From Mycolicibacterium hippocampi (lineage in GTDB: Bacteria > Actinomycetota > Actinomycetes > Mycobacteriales > Mycobacteriaceae), in NCBI RefSeq assembly GCF_010723735.1, contig NZ_BLLB01000002.1:2108001-2172000 (forward strand): a DNA stretch of 64,000 bases, given 5' to 3'. A program made the position numbers and the translations under genes. Shown here piece by piece: positions 26,576 to 35,551 of the stretch (position 1 is the first letter of the stretch; each line of letters begins with the position of its first letter). Below the pieces are notes generated by a model that saw only the letters and a program-made list of their open reading frames with translations, did not search any database and was not told where the DNA came from.

Positions 26576-26624
26576 AATCTACTGTTTGAGATCTTGAAAT
26601 CACAAGCGCATACTTGGCATTAGA

Positions 26625-27761
26625 ATGCGTCGAATACTTCGGTGGGTGCTGCTGGCGGCGGTGACGGTTGCCGTGACCGTGCCGTTGACCCTCCTCGGTG
26701 TGCCTTCGGCCGCGCTGTTCGCGGCGTTGGTGGTGGGCATCGCGCTGGCGCTACTCGCGGCCGGACCGGCAGGAGTCCCGCGCAGGCTCGGCGTCGCCGC
26801 CCAGGGTGTGCTCGGCGTGTACATCGGCACGATGGTGCACGAGGACGCCCTCGCCGCGCTTGGGGGCGACTGGCCCATCGTCGTCGGGATGGCTGTCGCG
26901 ACGCTCGCGCTCAGCGTCGTGGCGGGAGCGCTGCTGGGCCTGCACCGTGACGTCACCCCGCTGACCGGGTCGCTGGCGTTGGTGGCCGGCGGTGCCTCCG
27001 GGCTGGTGGCCATCGCGCGCGAACTGGGCGGCGACGACCGCGTCGTCGCGGTCGTGCAGTATCTGCGGGTGGCGCTGGTCACCGCGTCGATGCCCGTCGT
27101 CGTCACGCTGATCTACCACGCGGACAAGTCCCGCCCCGACGCCGCAACCGCGCCCGCCGAGCAGGCCGCGTGGTGGGATGTCGCCGCCGGGGCGGCTCCG
27201 TGGTATCTGAGCATCGGCATGGTGATCGTCCTGGTGCTGGTCGGCGGCACCGTCGCCAGGCTGATCCGGCTGCCGGGCGCCGGGTTGCTCGGCCCGCTCG
27301 CGGTGACTGTCGCGCTCGAGGTCAGCGGCCTGTCCTTCGGCCTGTCGGTGCCGGTGCTGCTGGTCCAGGCCGGCTATCTGTTGATCGGCTGGCAGGCGGG
27401 CCTGGCCTTCACCCGCGACGCGCTGCGCACCGTGGGGCGGCTGCTGCCCGCCGCCATCGGCCTGATCGTGGTCCTGACGGTGGCGACCGCGGGCCTGGGG
27501 GTGCTGTTGTCCCGCGTCACCGGCCTGAGCCTGCTCGAGGGCTACCTGGCGACCAGCCCCGGCGGGGTGTACGCCGTGCTGGCCACCGCGGTCGAGACCG
27601 GCGCCAACGTCACGTTCATCATCGCCGCCCAGGTGGTGCGGATCCTGCTGATGCTCTTCGCCGCGCCGTTGCTGGCCCGCGCGGTGGTGTGGGTGAGCCG
27701 CCGGCGTCAGAGACGCGCGATCACCGAGGACAGCAGAGAGCCCATCCGGGTGGCCGACTGA
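26625..27761 (+). CDS. AbrB-family membrane transporter
   Basis: A 378-residue protein with about ten hydrophobic helices in two similar halves, matching the AbrB (once called ammonia monooxygenase-like) transporter family: [20 protein letters not shown] in the first half, [17 protein letters not shown] in the second, with [19 protein letters not shown] near the end. It faces a MarR regulator, so expression is probably inducible and the cargo may be a toxic or signalling compound. The substrate is unknown. Its 3' end overlaps deoD by 55 bp in a convergent layout. Confidence 0.83.
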   Translation: MRRILRWVLLAAVTVAVTVPLTLLGVPSAALFAALVVGIALALLAAGPAGVPRRLGVAAQGVLGVYIGTMVHEDALAALGGDWPIVVGMAVATLALSVVAGALLGLHRDVTPLTGSLALVAGGASGLVAIARELGGDDRVVAVVQYLRVALVTASMPVVVTLIYHADKSRPDAATAPAEQAAWWDVAAGAAPWYLSIGMVIVLVLVGGTVARLIRLPGAGLLGPLAVTVALEVSGLSFGLSVPVLLVQAGYLLIGWQAGLAFTRDALRTVGRLLPAAIGLIVVLTVATAGLGVLLSRVTGLSLLEGYLATSPGGVYAVLATAVETGANVTFIIAAQVVRILLMLFAAPLLARAVVWVSRRRQRRAITEDSREPIRVAD

Positions 27762-28498
27762 CGGCCGGCCTCGAGCACCTCGGTGTGGCTGAGGGGCTGA
27801 CCGGTCATGCCGGCCGCCAGGTTCGTCACCAGCGAGATGCCCAGCACCTGGGCACCGGCCGCGCGGGCGGCGACGGTCTCATGCACCGTCGACATGCCGA
27901 CCAGGTCAGCACCCAGGGTGCGCAGCATCCGGATCTCGGCCGGGGTCTCGTAGTGCGGACCCGGCAGTCCCGCGTACACGCCCTCGGCCAGCGCCGGTTC
28001 GATCTCGCGCGCGATGGCCCGAAGCCGCGGCGAGTACGCATCCACCAGGTCCACGAACTCCGCACCCACCAGCGGCGAACGCGCGGTCAGGTTCAGATGG
28101 TCGCTGATCAGCACCGGCTGGCCGACCGCGTAGTCGGGACGCAGTCCGCCCGCCGCGTTGGTCAGCACCACGGTGTGCACACCCGCCGCACAGGCCGTGC
28201 GCACCGGATGCACGACATGGCGCAGGTCATGACCCTCGTAGGCGTGGATTCTGCCGACGAGCACCAGGACCCGGTGCGCGCCGACGTGCAGTGACAGCAC
28301 CTGCCCGCCGTGCCCCTCGGCACTGGGCGGAGTGAAGCCGGGAAGCTCGCTCATCGGGACGACGGCGGTCGCGTCGCCGAGTTGTGCTGCGGCCGGGGCC
28401 CATCCGGATCCGAGCACCACGGCGACGTCGTGCGCGTCGACGCCGGTGCGTTCGGCGACGGCGGCCGCCGCGCGCCGTGCATCCTCGGCCGGGGTCAT
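27707..28498 (-). CDS. deoD: Purine nucleoside phosphorylase
   Basis: A 263-residue trimeric-type PNP (Rv3307 orthologue), splitting inosine and guanosine with phosphate. The start is ATG 28498 ([19 protein letters not shown]). The phosphate-binding [23 protein letters not shown], the base-site TNAAGGLRP and the family signature [13 protein letters not shown] are all present. It works downstream of adenosine deaminase (add, 4.8 kb) in purine salvage. It is divergent from amiB1 with 40 bp between the starts. Confidence 0.95.
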   Translation of the reverse strand: MTPAEDARRAAAAVAERTGVDAHDVAVVLGSGWAPAAAQLGDATAVVPMSELPGFTPPSAEGHGGQVLSLHVGAHRVLVLVGRIHAYEGHDLRHVVHPVRTACAAGVHTVVLTNAAGGLRPDYAVGQPVLISDHLNLTARSPLVGAEFVDLVDAYSPRLRAIAREIEPALAEGVYAGLPGPHYETPAEIRMLRTLGADLVGMSTVHETVAARAAGAQVLGISLVTNLAAGMTGQPLSHTEVLEAGRQSATRMGSLLSSVIARL

Positions 28499-28538
28499 GC
28501 CCCGCAGCTTAGTTCGCCGGCAGTGAGATACTGCCAGC

Positions 28539-29717
28539 ATGCCAACCGCCGCGCCGTCCTGCGTCGAGGACGCAGTGAACCGACGTCGCAGCGATCTGAT
28601 CGAGCTCTCCCATTCCATCCACGCCGAGCCTGAGCTGGCGTTCAACGAGCACCGCAGCTGCGCCAAGACCCAGGCGCTCGTCGCCGAGCGCGGCTTCGAC
28701 ATCACCGCGGAGCCGGCCGGTCTGGACACCGCGTTCCGCGCGTCCTACGGCAGCGGTTCGCTGGTCGTCGGCATCTGCGCCGAGTACGACGCGCTTCCCG
28801 AGATGGGGCACGCCTGCGGGCACAACATCATCGCGGCCTCGGCGGTCGGCACCGCGCTGGCGCTCGCGGAGGTCGCCGATGAGCTCGGCCTGACCGTGGT
28901 GCTGCTCGGCACTCCGGCCGAGGAGGCGGGTGGGGGCAAGGCATTGATGCTGCAGGCCGGCGTGTTCGACGACATCGCCGCGACGGTGATGTTGCACGCC
29001 GGACCCATCGACATCGCCGCGGCACGCTCGCTGGCGCTGTCGGAGGCGACGATCCGCTACGTCGGGCGGGAGTCACACGCCGCCGTCGCCCCGTATCTGG
29101 GGATCAACGCCGCCGACGCCGTCACGGTCACCCAGGTGGCGATCGGGTTGTTGCGTCAGCAGTTGGCGCCGGGGCAGATGATGCACGGCATCGTCACCGA
29201 CGGCGGACAGGCGCCCAACGTCATCCCGGCACGCGCCGAGATGCGCTACGCGATGCGCGCAACAGACTCGGAGTCGTTGCGCGAATTGGAATCCCGGATG
29301 GCGGGCTGCTTCGCCGCCGGGGCGGTGGCCACCGGCTGCGAGCACGTCGTGACCGAGGCGGCGCCCGCGTACGCCGAGCTGAAACCCGATCCGTGGCTGG
29401 CCTCGGCGGTGCGGGCCGAGATGGTGCGACTCGGCCGGTCACCGGTCTCGGAGGACGTCGAGGCGGCGTTGCCGCTGGGCAGCACCGACATGGGCAACGT
29501 GACCCAGGTGATGCCCGGGATCCACCCGATCGTCGGCGTGGAGGCCGGTGGCGCGTCGCTGCACCAACCGGCGTTCGCCGCCGCGGCCGCATCGCCGAGT
29601 GCCGACACCGCGGTGATCGAAGGGTCGATCATGCTGGCACGCACCGTGGTGGCGTTGGCCAGCGACGACGCCCAGCGGGACCGGGTGCTCGAGTTGCAGC
29701 AGGGGCGGACCTCATGA
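28539..29717 (+). CDS. amiB1: M20-family amidohydrolase AmiB1
   Basis: A 392-residue metal-dependent amidohydrolase of the peptidase M20/aminoacylase type (Rv3306c orthologue by synteny). Metal-site motifs include GHACGHNI, the catalytic glutamate pair in [10 protein letters not shown], and [10 protein letters not shown] near the C-terminus. The dimerisation domain (roughly residues 165-285) opens with [19 protein letters not shown]. It overlaps amiA1 by ATGA, so the two are coupled. Natural substrates are not established; peptide or amino-acid amide hydrolysis is expected. Confidence 0.92.
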   Translation: MPTAAPSCVEDAVNRRRSDLIELSHSIHAEPELAFNEHRSCAKTQALVAERGFDITAEPAGLDTAFRASYGSGSLVVGICAEYDALPEMGHACGHNIIAASAVGTALALAEVADELGLTVVLLGTPAEEAGGGKALMLQAGVFDDIAATVMLHAGPIDIAAARSLALSEATIRYVGRESHAAVAPYLGINAADAVTVTQVAIGLLRQQLAPGQMMHGIVTDGGQAPNVIPARAEMRYAMRATDSESLRELESRMAGCFAAGAVATGCEHVVTEAAPAYAELKPDPWLASAVRAEMVRLGRSPVSEDVEAALPLGSTDMGNVTQVMPGIHPIVGVEAGGASLHQPAFAAAAASPSADTAVIEGSIMLARTVVALASDDAQRDRVLELQQGRTS

Positions 29718-30886
29718 GTTCGCTGGCTCACGCGGCCGCGCGCTGGCTGTCGGAGCACCATGACGAGATGGTCGGGTGGCGCCGCCACATCCACGCCAAC
29801 CCCGAGCTCGGCCGGCAGGAGTTCGCCACCACCCAGTTCGCCGCGTCGCTGTTGGCGGACGCGGGCCTCAACCCCAAGGTGCTGCCCGGCGGCACCGGTT
29901 TGACGTGCGATTTCGGCCCCGAACACGGGCCGCGGGTGGCGCTGCGCGCCGACATGGACGCACTGCCGATGGCCGAGCGGACCGGGGCGCCGTACACGTC
30001 GGTGGTGCCTGGCGTCGCCCATGCCTGCGGCCACGACGCGCACACCGCGGTGCTGCTGGGTGCGGGTCTGGCGCTGGCGTCGGCGCCGGAGCTGCCCGTC
30101 GGTGTCCGGCTGATCTTCCAGGCCGCCGAGGAGCTGATGCCCGGCGGCGCGATCGACGCGATCGCCGCCGGGGCGCTGACCGGGGTGTCGCGGATCTACG
30201 CGCTGCACTGCGATCCGCGCCTGGCAGTCGGCAGGGTCGCGGTGCGGCCGGGGCCGATCACGTCGGCGGCCGACCAGGTCGAGGTGACGATGCACTCACC
30301 CGGTGGGCACACCTCGCGCCCGCACCTGACCAGCGACCTGGTCTACGGGATGGGCACGCTGATCACCGGCGTGCCCGGGGTGCTGTCGCGGCGCATCGAC
30401 CCGCGCAACAGCACGGTGATGGTGTGGGGCGCGGTCAACGCCGGGGTGGCCGCCAACGCGATCCCGCAGACCGGCACGCTGTCCGGCACCATCCGCACCG
30501 CCAGCCGCGAAACCTGGCTGACGCTGGAAGGCATTGTGCGGGAGACGGTCTCGTCGCTGTTGGCGCCGTTGGCCATCGAGCACACGGTGCTCTACCGACG
30601 CGGGGTGCCACCGGTGGTCAACGAAGAGGTCTCCACACGGATCCTCACCCACGCCATCGAGGCGATCGGCCCGGACGTGCTGGCCGACACCCAGCAGTCC
30701 GGCGGCGGCGAGGACTTCTCCTGGTATCTCGAAGAGGTGCCCGGTGCGATGGCGCGGCTCGGGGTGTGGAGCGGTCGGGGTCCGCAACTGGACCTGCACC
30801 AGCCCACGTTCGACCTCGACGAGCGCGCGCTGGGCGTCGGGGTGCGGCTGCTGGTCAACCTGGTCGACAAGAGCGCGACCGCGTGA
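29714..30886 (+). CDS. amiA1: M20-family amidohydrolase AmiA1
   Basis: A 390-residue amidohydrolase (Rv3305c orthologue). The start ATG overlaps the amiB1 stop as ATGA. Metal-site elements are RRHIHANPELGRQEF, LRADMDALPM, HACGHDAHTA, QAAEELMPGG and the distal histidine in DLHQPTFDLDE. The lid domain carries VTMHSPGGHTSRPH. It resembles indole-3-acetyl- or N-acyl-amino-acid hydrolases. It is paralogous to its upstream partner but clearly a different subfamily. Confidence 0.93.
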   Translation: MSSLAHAAARWLSEHHDEMVGWRRHIHANPELGRQEFATTQFAASLLADAGLNPKVLPGGTGLTCDFGPEHGPRVALRADMDALPMAERTGAPYTSVVPGVAHACGHDAHTAVLLGAGLALASAPELPVGVRLIFQAAEELMPGGAIDAIAAGALTGVSRIYALHCDPRLAVGRVAVRPGPITSAADQVEVTMHSPGGHTSRPHLTSDLVYGMGTLITGVPGVLSRRIDPRNSTVMVWGAVNAGVAANAIPQTGTLSGTIRTASRETWLTLEGIVRETVSSLLAPLAIEHTVLYRRGVPPVVNEEVSTRILTHAIEAIGPDVLADTQQSGGGEDFSWYLEEVPGAMARLGVWSGRGPQLDLHQPTFDLDERALGVGVRLLVNLVDKSATA

Positions 30887-30965
30887 CGGTGGTCCAGATC
30901 ACCCTTGCGTCCCGCGGCGTCGCAGGCCACCACTTGGCCGCCCGGCTTGCCAACCGAGACCAAAA

Positions 30966-31054
30966 TGGTTAGCCTGGCTTTGCTTATCGGATAATTCCGG
31001 CCGAACACGGCAGCGCCGTAACGACTTTCGGCTCAACCCCGAAGGAGTCGTACG
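30966..31054 (+). promoter_or_regulatory. Candidate promoter and leader of mmpL
   Basis: The 168-bp gap after amiA1 holds a possible -10 box GATAAT (30990-30995) with a weak -35 (TGGTTA, 30966-30971, 18-bp spacing). An AAGGAG Shine-Dalgarno lies 8 nt before the GTG at 31055. GGTTAGCCTGGC nearby resembles half of an IdeR box but the other half does not match. Confidence 0.35.
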
Positions 31055-33919
31055 GTGGAAGGGCCCAAGCCGCACTTCTACGGTATCGCCCGGCTCATCC
31101 GTCTGGCGTCCATCCCGATCATCCTGATCTGGATCGGCGTCGCCGCCTTCCTGAACATCTCGGTACCGCAGCTCGAGGACGTCGGAAAGCTGCGGTCGGT
31201 GTCGATGAGCCCCGAGGACGCGCCTGCCGTCATCTCGATGCAGCGCATCGGTGAGGTCTTCGAGGAGTACGAGTCCAACAGCTCGGTGATGATCGTGCTC
31301 GAAGGCGAGGACACCCTCGGCGACGACACCCGCGCCTACTACGCCGACCTGATCGCTGCGCTCGAGGCCGACACCCGCCACGTCGAGCACGTGCAGGACC
31401 TGTGGAGCGACCCGCTCACCGCCTCAGGCGCGCAGAGCTCCGACGGCAAGGCCACATACTTCCAGGTGTATCTCGCCGGCAACCAGGGTGAGGCTCTGGC
31501 CAACGAGTCGGTGAAGGCCGTGCAGGATCTGGTGGAGAGCAGCCAGCCGCCCGACGGTGTCAGCGCCTACGTCACCGGGGCGTCGGCGCTGGCCGCCGAA
31601 CAGGAGACGGCCGGGCACGAGAGCATGCGGCTGGTCGAGGCGCTGACGTTCCTCGTCATCACGATCATGTTGGTGCTGTTCTTCCGTTCCATCGTCACCA
31701 CCCTGCTGATCCTGGTGATGGTCGGGCTGAGCCTGATGACGGTTCGCGGCGCGGTGGCGTTCCTGGGTTTCCACGAGATCATCGGCCTGTCGACGTTCGC
31801 GACCAGTCTGCTGGTCACGCTGGCCATCGCGATCGCCGTCGACTACGCGATCTTCCTCATCGGCCGCTATCAGGAGGCCAGGGGCAAGGGCGAGACCCCG
31901 GAGTCTGCGTACTACACGATGTTCGGCGGCACCGCGCACGTGATCGTCGGCTCCGGCCTGACGATCGCCGGCGCGACGTTCTGCCTGAGCTTCACCCGGC
32001 TGCCCTATTTCCAGACTCTCGGCGTGCCGCTGGCGCTGGGCATGCTGGTGCTGATCTTCGTGGCGTTGACGTTCGGTCCAGCGGTGGTGACCAGCGCCAG
32101 CAGGTTCGGTCTGCTGGAACCCAAGCGTGCCATGCGGGTGCGCGGCTGGCGCAAGATCGGCGCGGCCACGGTGCGCTGGCCGGGGGCGATCCTGGTGGCC
32201 AGCATCGCCGTGTCCCTCGTCGGGCTCCTGGCGCTGCCCGGCTACCAGACCAGCTACAACGACCGGAACTACCTGCCCGACGACATCCAGTCCAACGTCG
32301 GTTACGCCGCCGCCGAAAGGCACTTCTCGCCGGCCCGGCTCAACCCCGAGATGCTGATGGTCGAGACGGATCAGGATCTGCGCAACCCGGCCGACTTCAT
32401 CGTCATCGAGAAGATCGCCAAGGCGCTGTTCGGGGTGGAGGGCATCGGCCGGGTGCAGACCATCACCCGCCCCGACGGCACCCCGATCGAGAGCACCTCG
32501 ATCCCGTACATCATGAGCCGCCAAGGCGGCACCCAGGAGCTCAACGAGAAGTACATGCTCGACCGGATGGACGACATGCTCGTCCAGGCCGACGCACTGC
32601 AGAACACCATCAACACGATGGAGCGGATGCAGGCTCTGATGACACAAATGGCCGGGATCACGCAGAACATGGTGACCAAGACCAAGACCATGGCCGCCGA
32701 CATCACCGAGTTGCGGGACAACATCGCCAACCTCGACGACTTCCTGCGGCCGATCCGCAACTACTTCTACTGGGAACCGCACTGCTACAACATCCCGGTG
32801 TGCTGGTCGATTCGCTCGATCTTCGATCTGATCGACGGCACCAACCTGCTGACCGATGACGTGCAGGAGCTGGTGCCCGAGCTGGAGCGGCTTGCGGCGC
32901 TGATGCCCCAGCTGATCGAGTTGATGCCGTCGCAGATCGAGTCGATGAAATCGCAGCGCGACATGATGCTGACGATGCAGCAGACGCAGAACGCGCAGCT
33001 CGAGCAGCAGGCCGCCATGAGCGAAGGCGGCACGGACATGGGCGACGCGTTCAACGAAGCCTGGAACGACGACACCTTCTATCTGCCGCCGGAGGCCTTC
33101 GACAACGCCGACTTCCAGCGCGGCATGGAGCAGTTCATCTCGCCCAACGGGCATGCGGTGCGGTTCATCATCGCCCACGAGGGTGACCCGCTGTCGCCGG
33201 CCGGCGTCGAAAAGATCGACGCGATCAAGACCGCGGCCAAGGAGGCCATCAAGGGCACCCCGCTGGAGGGAGCCCGGATCTACCTCGGCGGGACCGCGGC
33301 GACGTTCAAGGACATGGCCGACGGCACCCAGTACGACCTGCTGATCGCCGGGATCGCGGCGATCGGGCTGATCTTCATCATCATGCTGATCCTGACGCGG
33401 GCGATCGTGGCCGCCGCGGTGATCGTCGGCACGGTGGTGCTGTCGTTGGGCGCATCGTTCGGGCTGTCGGTGCTCGTCTGGCAGCACCTGGTCGGCATCG
33501 AACTGCACTGGATGGTGCTGCCGATGGCGGTGATCATCCTGCTGGCGGTGGGTGCGGACTACAACCTGCTGGTGGTGTCGCGGCTCAAGGAGGAGGTGCA
33601 CGCAGGTCTGCACACCGGCCTGATCCGCACCATGGGCGGCAGCGGCTCGGTGGTCACGGCGGCGGGGATGGTCTTTGCCCTGACGATGATGACGATGGCG
33701 ATCAGTGACCTGACGATCATCGGTCAGGTCGGCACCACCATCGGCATGGGGCTGATCTTCGACACGCTGGTGATCCGCTCCTTCATGACGCCGTCGATCG
33801 CCGCGCTGATGGGTCGCTGGTTCTGGTGGCCGCAGCGGATCCGGCTGCGCCCGCGCCCGGTTCCGTGGCCGCCGCCGTTGCAGCGCGAGCGCGCGGGTCT
33901 GCACACCGACACGCCGTAA
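31055..33919 (+). CDS. MmpL-family RND transporter
   Basis: A 954-residue MmpL protein, exporting lipids or siderophores across the inner membrane. It has an N-terminal helix (residues 18-36), a first porter domain, helices 2-6 with the family motif [18 protein letters not shown], a large second periplasmic domain with a coiled coil (about residues 480-660; [20 protein letters not shown]), and helices 8-12 with [16 protein letters not shown]. The long coiled-coil insert is typical of the MmpL4/5 type. No mmpS is adjacent. The last residues [11 protein letters not shown] are encoded by a family A repeat that provides the stop codon, so the native C-terminus has been replaced or extended. Confidence 0.93.
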   Translation: MEGPKPHFYGIARLIRLASIPIILIWIGVAAFLNISVPQLEDVGKLRSVSMSPEDAPAVISMQRIGEVFEEYESNSSVMIVLEGEDTLGDDTRAYYADLIAALEADTRHVEHVQDLWSDPLTASGAQSSDGKATYFQVYLAGNQGEALANESVKAVQDLVESSQPPDGVSAYVTGASALAAEQETAGHESMRLVEALTFLVITIMLVLFFRSIVTTLLILVMVGLSLMTVRGAVAFLGFHEIIGLSTFATSLLVTLAIAIAVDYAIFLIGRYQEARGKGETPESAYYTMFGGTAHVIVGSGLTIAGATFCLSFTRLPYFQTLGVPLALGMLVLIFVALTFGPAVVTSASRFGLLEPKRAMRVRGWRKIGAATVRWPGAILVASIAVSLVGLLALPGYQTSYNDRNYLPDDIQSNVGYAAAERHFSPARLNPEMLMVETDQDLRNPADFIVIEKIAKALFGVEGIGRVQTITRPDGTPIESTSIPYIMSRQGGTQELNEKYMLDRMDDMLVQADALQNTINTMERMQALMTQMAGITQNMVTKTKTMAADITELRDNIANLDDFLRPIRNYFYWEPHCYNIPVCWSIRSIFDLIDGTNLLTDDVQELVPELERLAALMPQLIELMPSQIESMKSQRDMMLTMQQTQNAQLEQQAAMSEGGTDMGDAFNEAWNDDTFYLPPEAFDNADFQRGMEQFISPNGHAVRFIIAHEGDPLSPAGVEKIDAIKTAAKEAIKGTPLEGARIYLGGTAATFKDMADGTQYDLLIAGIAAIGLIFIIMLILTRAIVAAAVIVGTVVLSLGASFGLSVLVWQHLVGIELHWMVLPMAVIILLAVGADYNLLVVSRLKEEVHAGLHTGLIRTMGGSGSVVTAAGMVFALTMMTMAISDLTIIGQVGTTIGMGLIFDTLVIRSFMTPSIAALMGRWFWWPQRIRLRPRPVPWPPPLQRERAGLHTDTP

Positions 33920-33943
33920 TTCCTGGCATTTAGCGCGCGCTCG
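33885..33943. repeat. Family A palindromic repeat, left end of DUF559 cassette
   Basis: It opens GCGAGCGCGCGGGTCTGCAC and closes TAGCGCGCGCTCG, with CCTGGCATTT in the second half. It overlaps the mmpL stop codon. Its reverse complement matches the copy at 34921-34980 closely, including CGTAATTCCTGGCATTT, so the two bracket the DUF559 gene as inverted repeats with the GCGAGCGCGC arm outermost. Confidence 0.88.
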
Positions 33944-34034
33944 TCGCCGCCGAGTTCTGCACAATCGCGCGTTGATCCACAGATGGCCGTCGACGCCCGC
34001 CGGAATGGGCCGCCGTCGCCGCACGATGGCCGCC

Positions 34035-34922
34035 ATGAACGACGACATCATCGCGCTGTTCGACACCCAGGGCGGCGTCGCGACCAGCGGCCAGATCCTC
34101 ACCCTCCTCACCCGGCGACGGTTCGAGGCGGCAGTGAACACCGGTGTCCTGGAACGGATGTGGCAGGGCATCTACTGCCTCGGTGAAGCCACCGACGAGC
34201 TGCGGCTGCGGGGTCTCGACCTGTCCTGCGGCAGGCCGGTGGCGGTGTGCCTGGGCACGGCTGCGGCCATGTTCGGCTTCGACACCGAGGAACCCCCCGT
34301 GCTGCACGTCCTCGACCCTCCCGGGTGCGCGTTGCGCAGCGCCGACGGTCTCGTGGTGCATCGTCGTGACGGTGCGCCGTTGGTGATGCGTGACGGCCGC
34401 CGGGTCACCGCGCCTGCGTGGACGGCCGTCGAGGTGGCTCGCAGCCTGCGCCGTCCGCGAGCGCTGGCCACCCTGGACGCGGCACTACGCAGCAGGACGT
34501 GCACGCTGCCCGACCTGTGGCGTGCGGCGATCGAGCAGAAGGGACGCCGGGGCATCGTCGCGGTCCGCAACCTGCTGCCTTTGGCGGACGCCCGGTCGGA
34601 GTCGCCGATGGAAAGTGAGGCCCGGCTGGCCATGCTCGACGGTGGGTTGCCGGTCCCGGAGTTGCAGTACGAGATCGTCGACGGCAACGGCGAGCTGCGC
34701 AGGCTCGATTTCGCCTGGCCCGACTCGCGGGTGGCCGCCGAGTACGACGGTGTGGCCTGGCATTCCGGCGCGGAGGCGATGCGGCGGGATCGTCGTCGGC
34801 ACAACGCGCTGCAAGATGTCGGCTGGGCGGTTGTCCCGATCGTGTTCGAGGACGTCCGGTATCGCTGGTGGGAGATGGTGGCGCGCATCGACGGCCAGTT
34901 TCGTCTCACTCGCGCGGCGTGA
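34035..34922 (+). CDS. AbiEi-like N-domain plus DUF559 (Vsr-like) nuclease-fold protein
   Basis: A 295-residue protein (start ATG 34035; ATG 34026 also possible). Residues 1-50 look like the winged-helix AbiEi antitoxin-type domain (TQGGVATSGQILTLLTRRRF, then LERMWQGIYCLG). The middle region is that of many actinobacterial DUF559 proteins. The C-terminal domain keeps a likely PD-(D/E)xK/Vsr-type site: E193 in SPMESEARL, D225 in RRLDFAW, E236 and D238 in AAEYDG, and H243. It is bracketed by inverted family A repeats. The domain assignment is good, but the activity (nuclease or structural relic) is unproven. Confidence 0.82.
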   Translation: MNDDIIALFDTQGGVATSGQILTLLTRRRFEAAVNTGVLERMWQGIYCLGEATDELRLRGLDLSCGRPVAVCLGTAAAMFGFDTEEPPVLHVLDPPGCALRSADGLVVHRRDGAPLVMRDGRRVTAPAWTAVEVARSLRRPRALATLDAALRSRTCTLPDLWRAAIEQKGRRGIVAVRNLLPLADARSESPMESEARLAMLDGGLPVPELQYEIVDGNGELRRLDFAWPDSRVAAEYDGVAWHSGAEAMRRDRRRHNALQDVGWAVVPIVFEDVRYRWWEMVARIDGQFRLTRAA

Positions 34923-34980
34923 GCGCGCGCGAAATGCCAGGAATTACGGCGCGCCGACGTGCAAACACGCGCGTTCGCGG
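34921..34980. repeat. Family A palindromic repeat, right end of DUF559 cassette
   Basis: The inverted counterpart of 33885-33943: reverse-complemented it begins CCGCGAACGCGCGTGTTTGC and contains CGTAATTCCTGGCATTT. It starts on the last bases of the DUF559 stop codon and ends 8 bp before the stop of the convergent 34989-35462 gene. Confidence 0.88.
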
Positions 34981-34988
34981 GGCAACTC

Positions 34989-35462
34989 TTACGTGCCCGG
35001 GCCGATGTTGCTGGCCGGGCGGGTCCGCAGGTCGTGGACGTATTCGGCAGGAGCACCGGCGATCTCGGCGGCCTCGGCCATCACGCCCAGGTACCGCGCC
35101 GACGGGATCCCGCCCTCCCAGGCGTCCACCACATACAGCCACGCCAGCACCGGGTCGGTGTCGGTGTCCGACGACAACCGCTCCACCCGGCACCGGATCT
35201 TCTTGTGGAACCCGAGTTCGGAGCCCTCCCAGCGGTCGAGGTTCTCCTCGTCCTCCTTGGTCATGTCGTAGAGCACCACGAACACCTTGGAGTTCGGATC
35301 CTCGACGACAGTGGCCAGCGCGCCCTCCCAGAAGATGTCCGCCCCGCCGAACGTCAGCCGCCAGCCGTGCAGCCACCCCGTCCCGGCCATCGGGGAGTGC
35401 GGCGCCCGCTGCTGCATCTGCTCGGGATGCATATTCGATCCGTAGGCGGCGTAGATCGGCAC
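34989..35462 (-). CDS. Gamma-glutamylcyclotransferase-fold protein, Rv3304-like
   Basis: A 157-residue GGCT-like protein. The N-terminal YAAYGSNMHPEQM is the typical substrate-loop motif of the fold, and an acidic active-site residue is probably supplied by the DRWEGSELG segment. By position next to lpdA it corresponds to Rv3304. Members release 5-oxoproline from gamma-glutamyl peptides, but the real substrate here is unknown. It is divergent from lpdA with 89 bp between the starts. Confidence 0.85.
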   Translation of the reverse strand: MPIYAAYGSNMHPEQMQQRAPHSPMAGTGWLHGWRLTFGGADIFWEGALATVVEDPNSKVFVVLYDMTKEDEENLDRWEGSELGFHKKIRCRVERLSSDTDTDPVLAWLYVVDAWEGGIPSARYLGVMAEAAEIAGAPAEYVHDLRTRPASNIGPGT

Positions 35463-35551
35463 GCGAGCAGCTTAGTCGCATGGTGTTCGGCGGGCCGACA
35501 TCCGGCGGGCTCCCGGTATCTGAACGCGGCCGCGTGTCCTAGGTTGAAGCG

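Larger units (their letters stand above)
33885..34980 (+). mobile_element. Candidate DUF559 nuclease cassette, family A ends
   Basis: A 1.1-kb unit: inverted family A repeat, a leader of about 90 bp with GATCCACAG (33974-33982), the DUF559 gene, then the second inverted repeat, whose inner arm begins at the stop codon. It sits exactly between the convergent 3' ends of mmpL and the 34989-35462 gene. No target-site duplication could be made out. The same architecture recurs with unrelated repeat sequence at 51.0-52.1 kb. Mobility is inferred, not shown. Confidence 0.6.

Noticed and set aside
30966..30984. Possible IdeR iron box upstream of mmpL
   Set aside because: GGTTAGCCT matches one half of the consensus but the other half (GGCTTT) does not complete the palindrome.
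31424..34171. Long minus-strand open frame opposite mmpL
   Set aside because: It is very rich in His, Arg, Gly and Gln with no domain, and mirrors the codon pattern of mmpL on the other strand. Typical shadow frame in GC-rich DNA.
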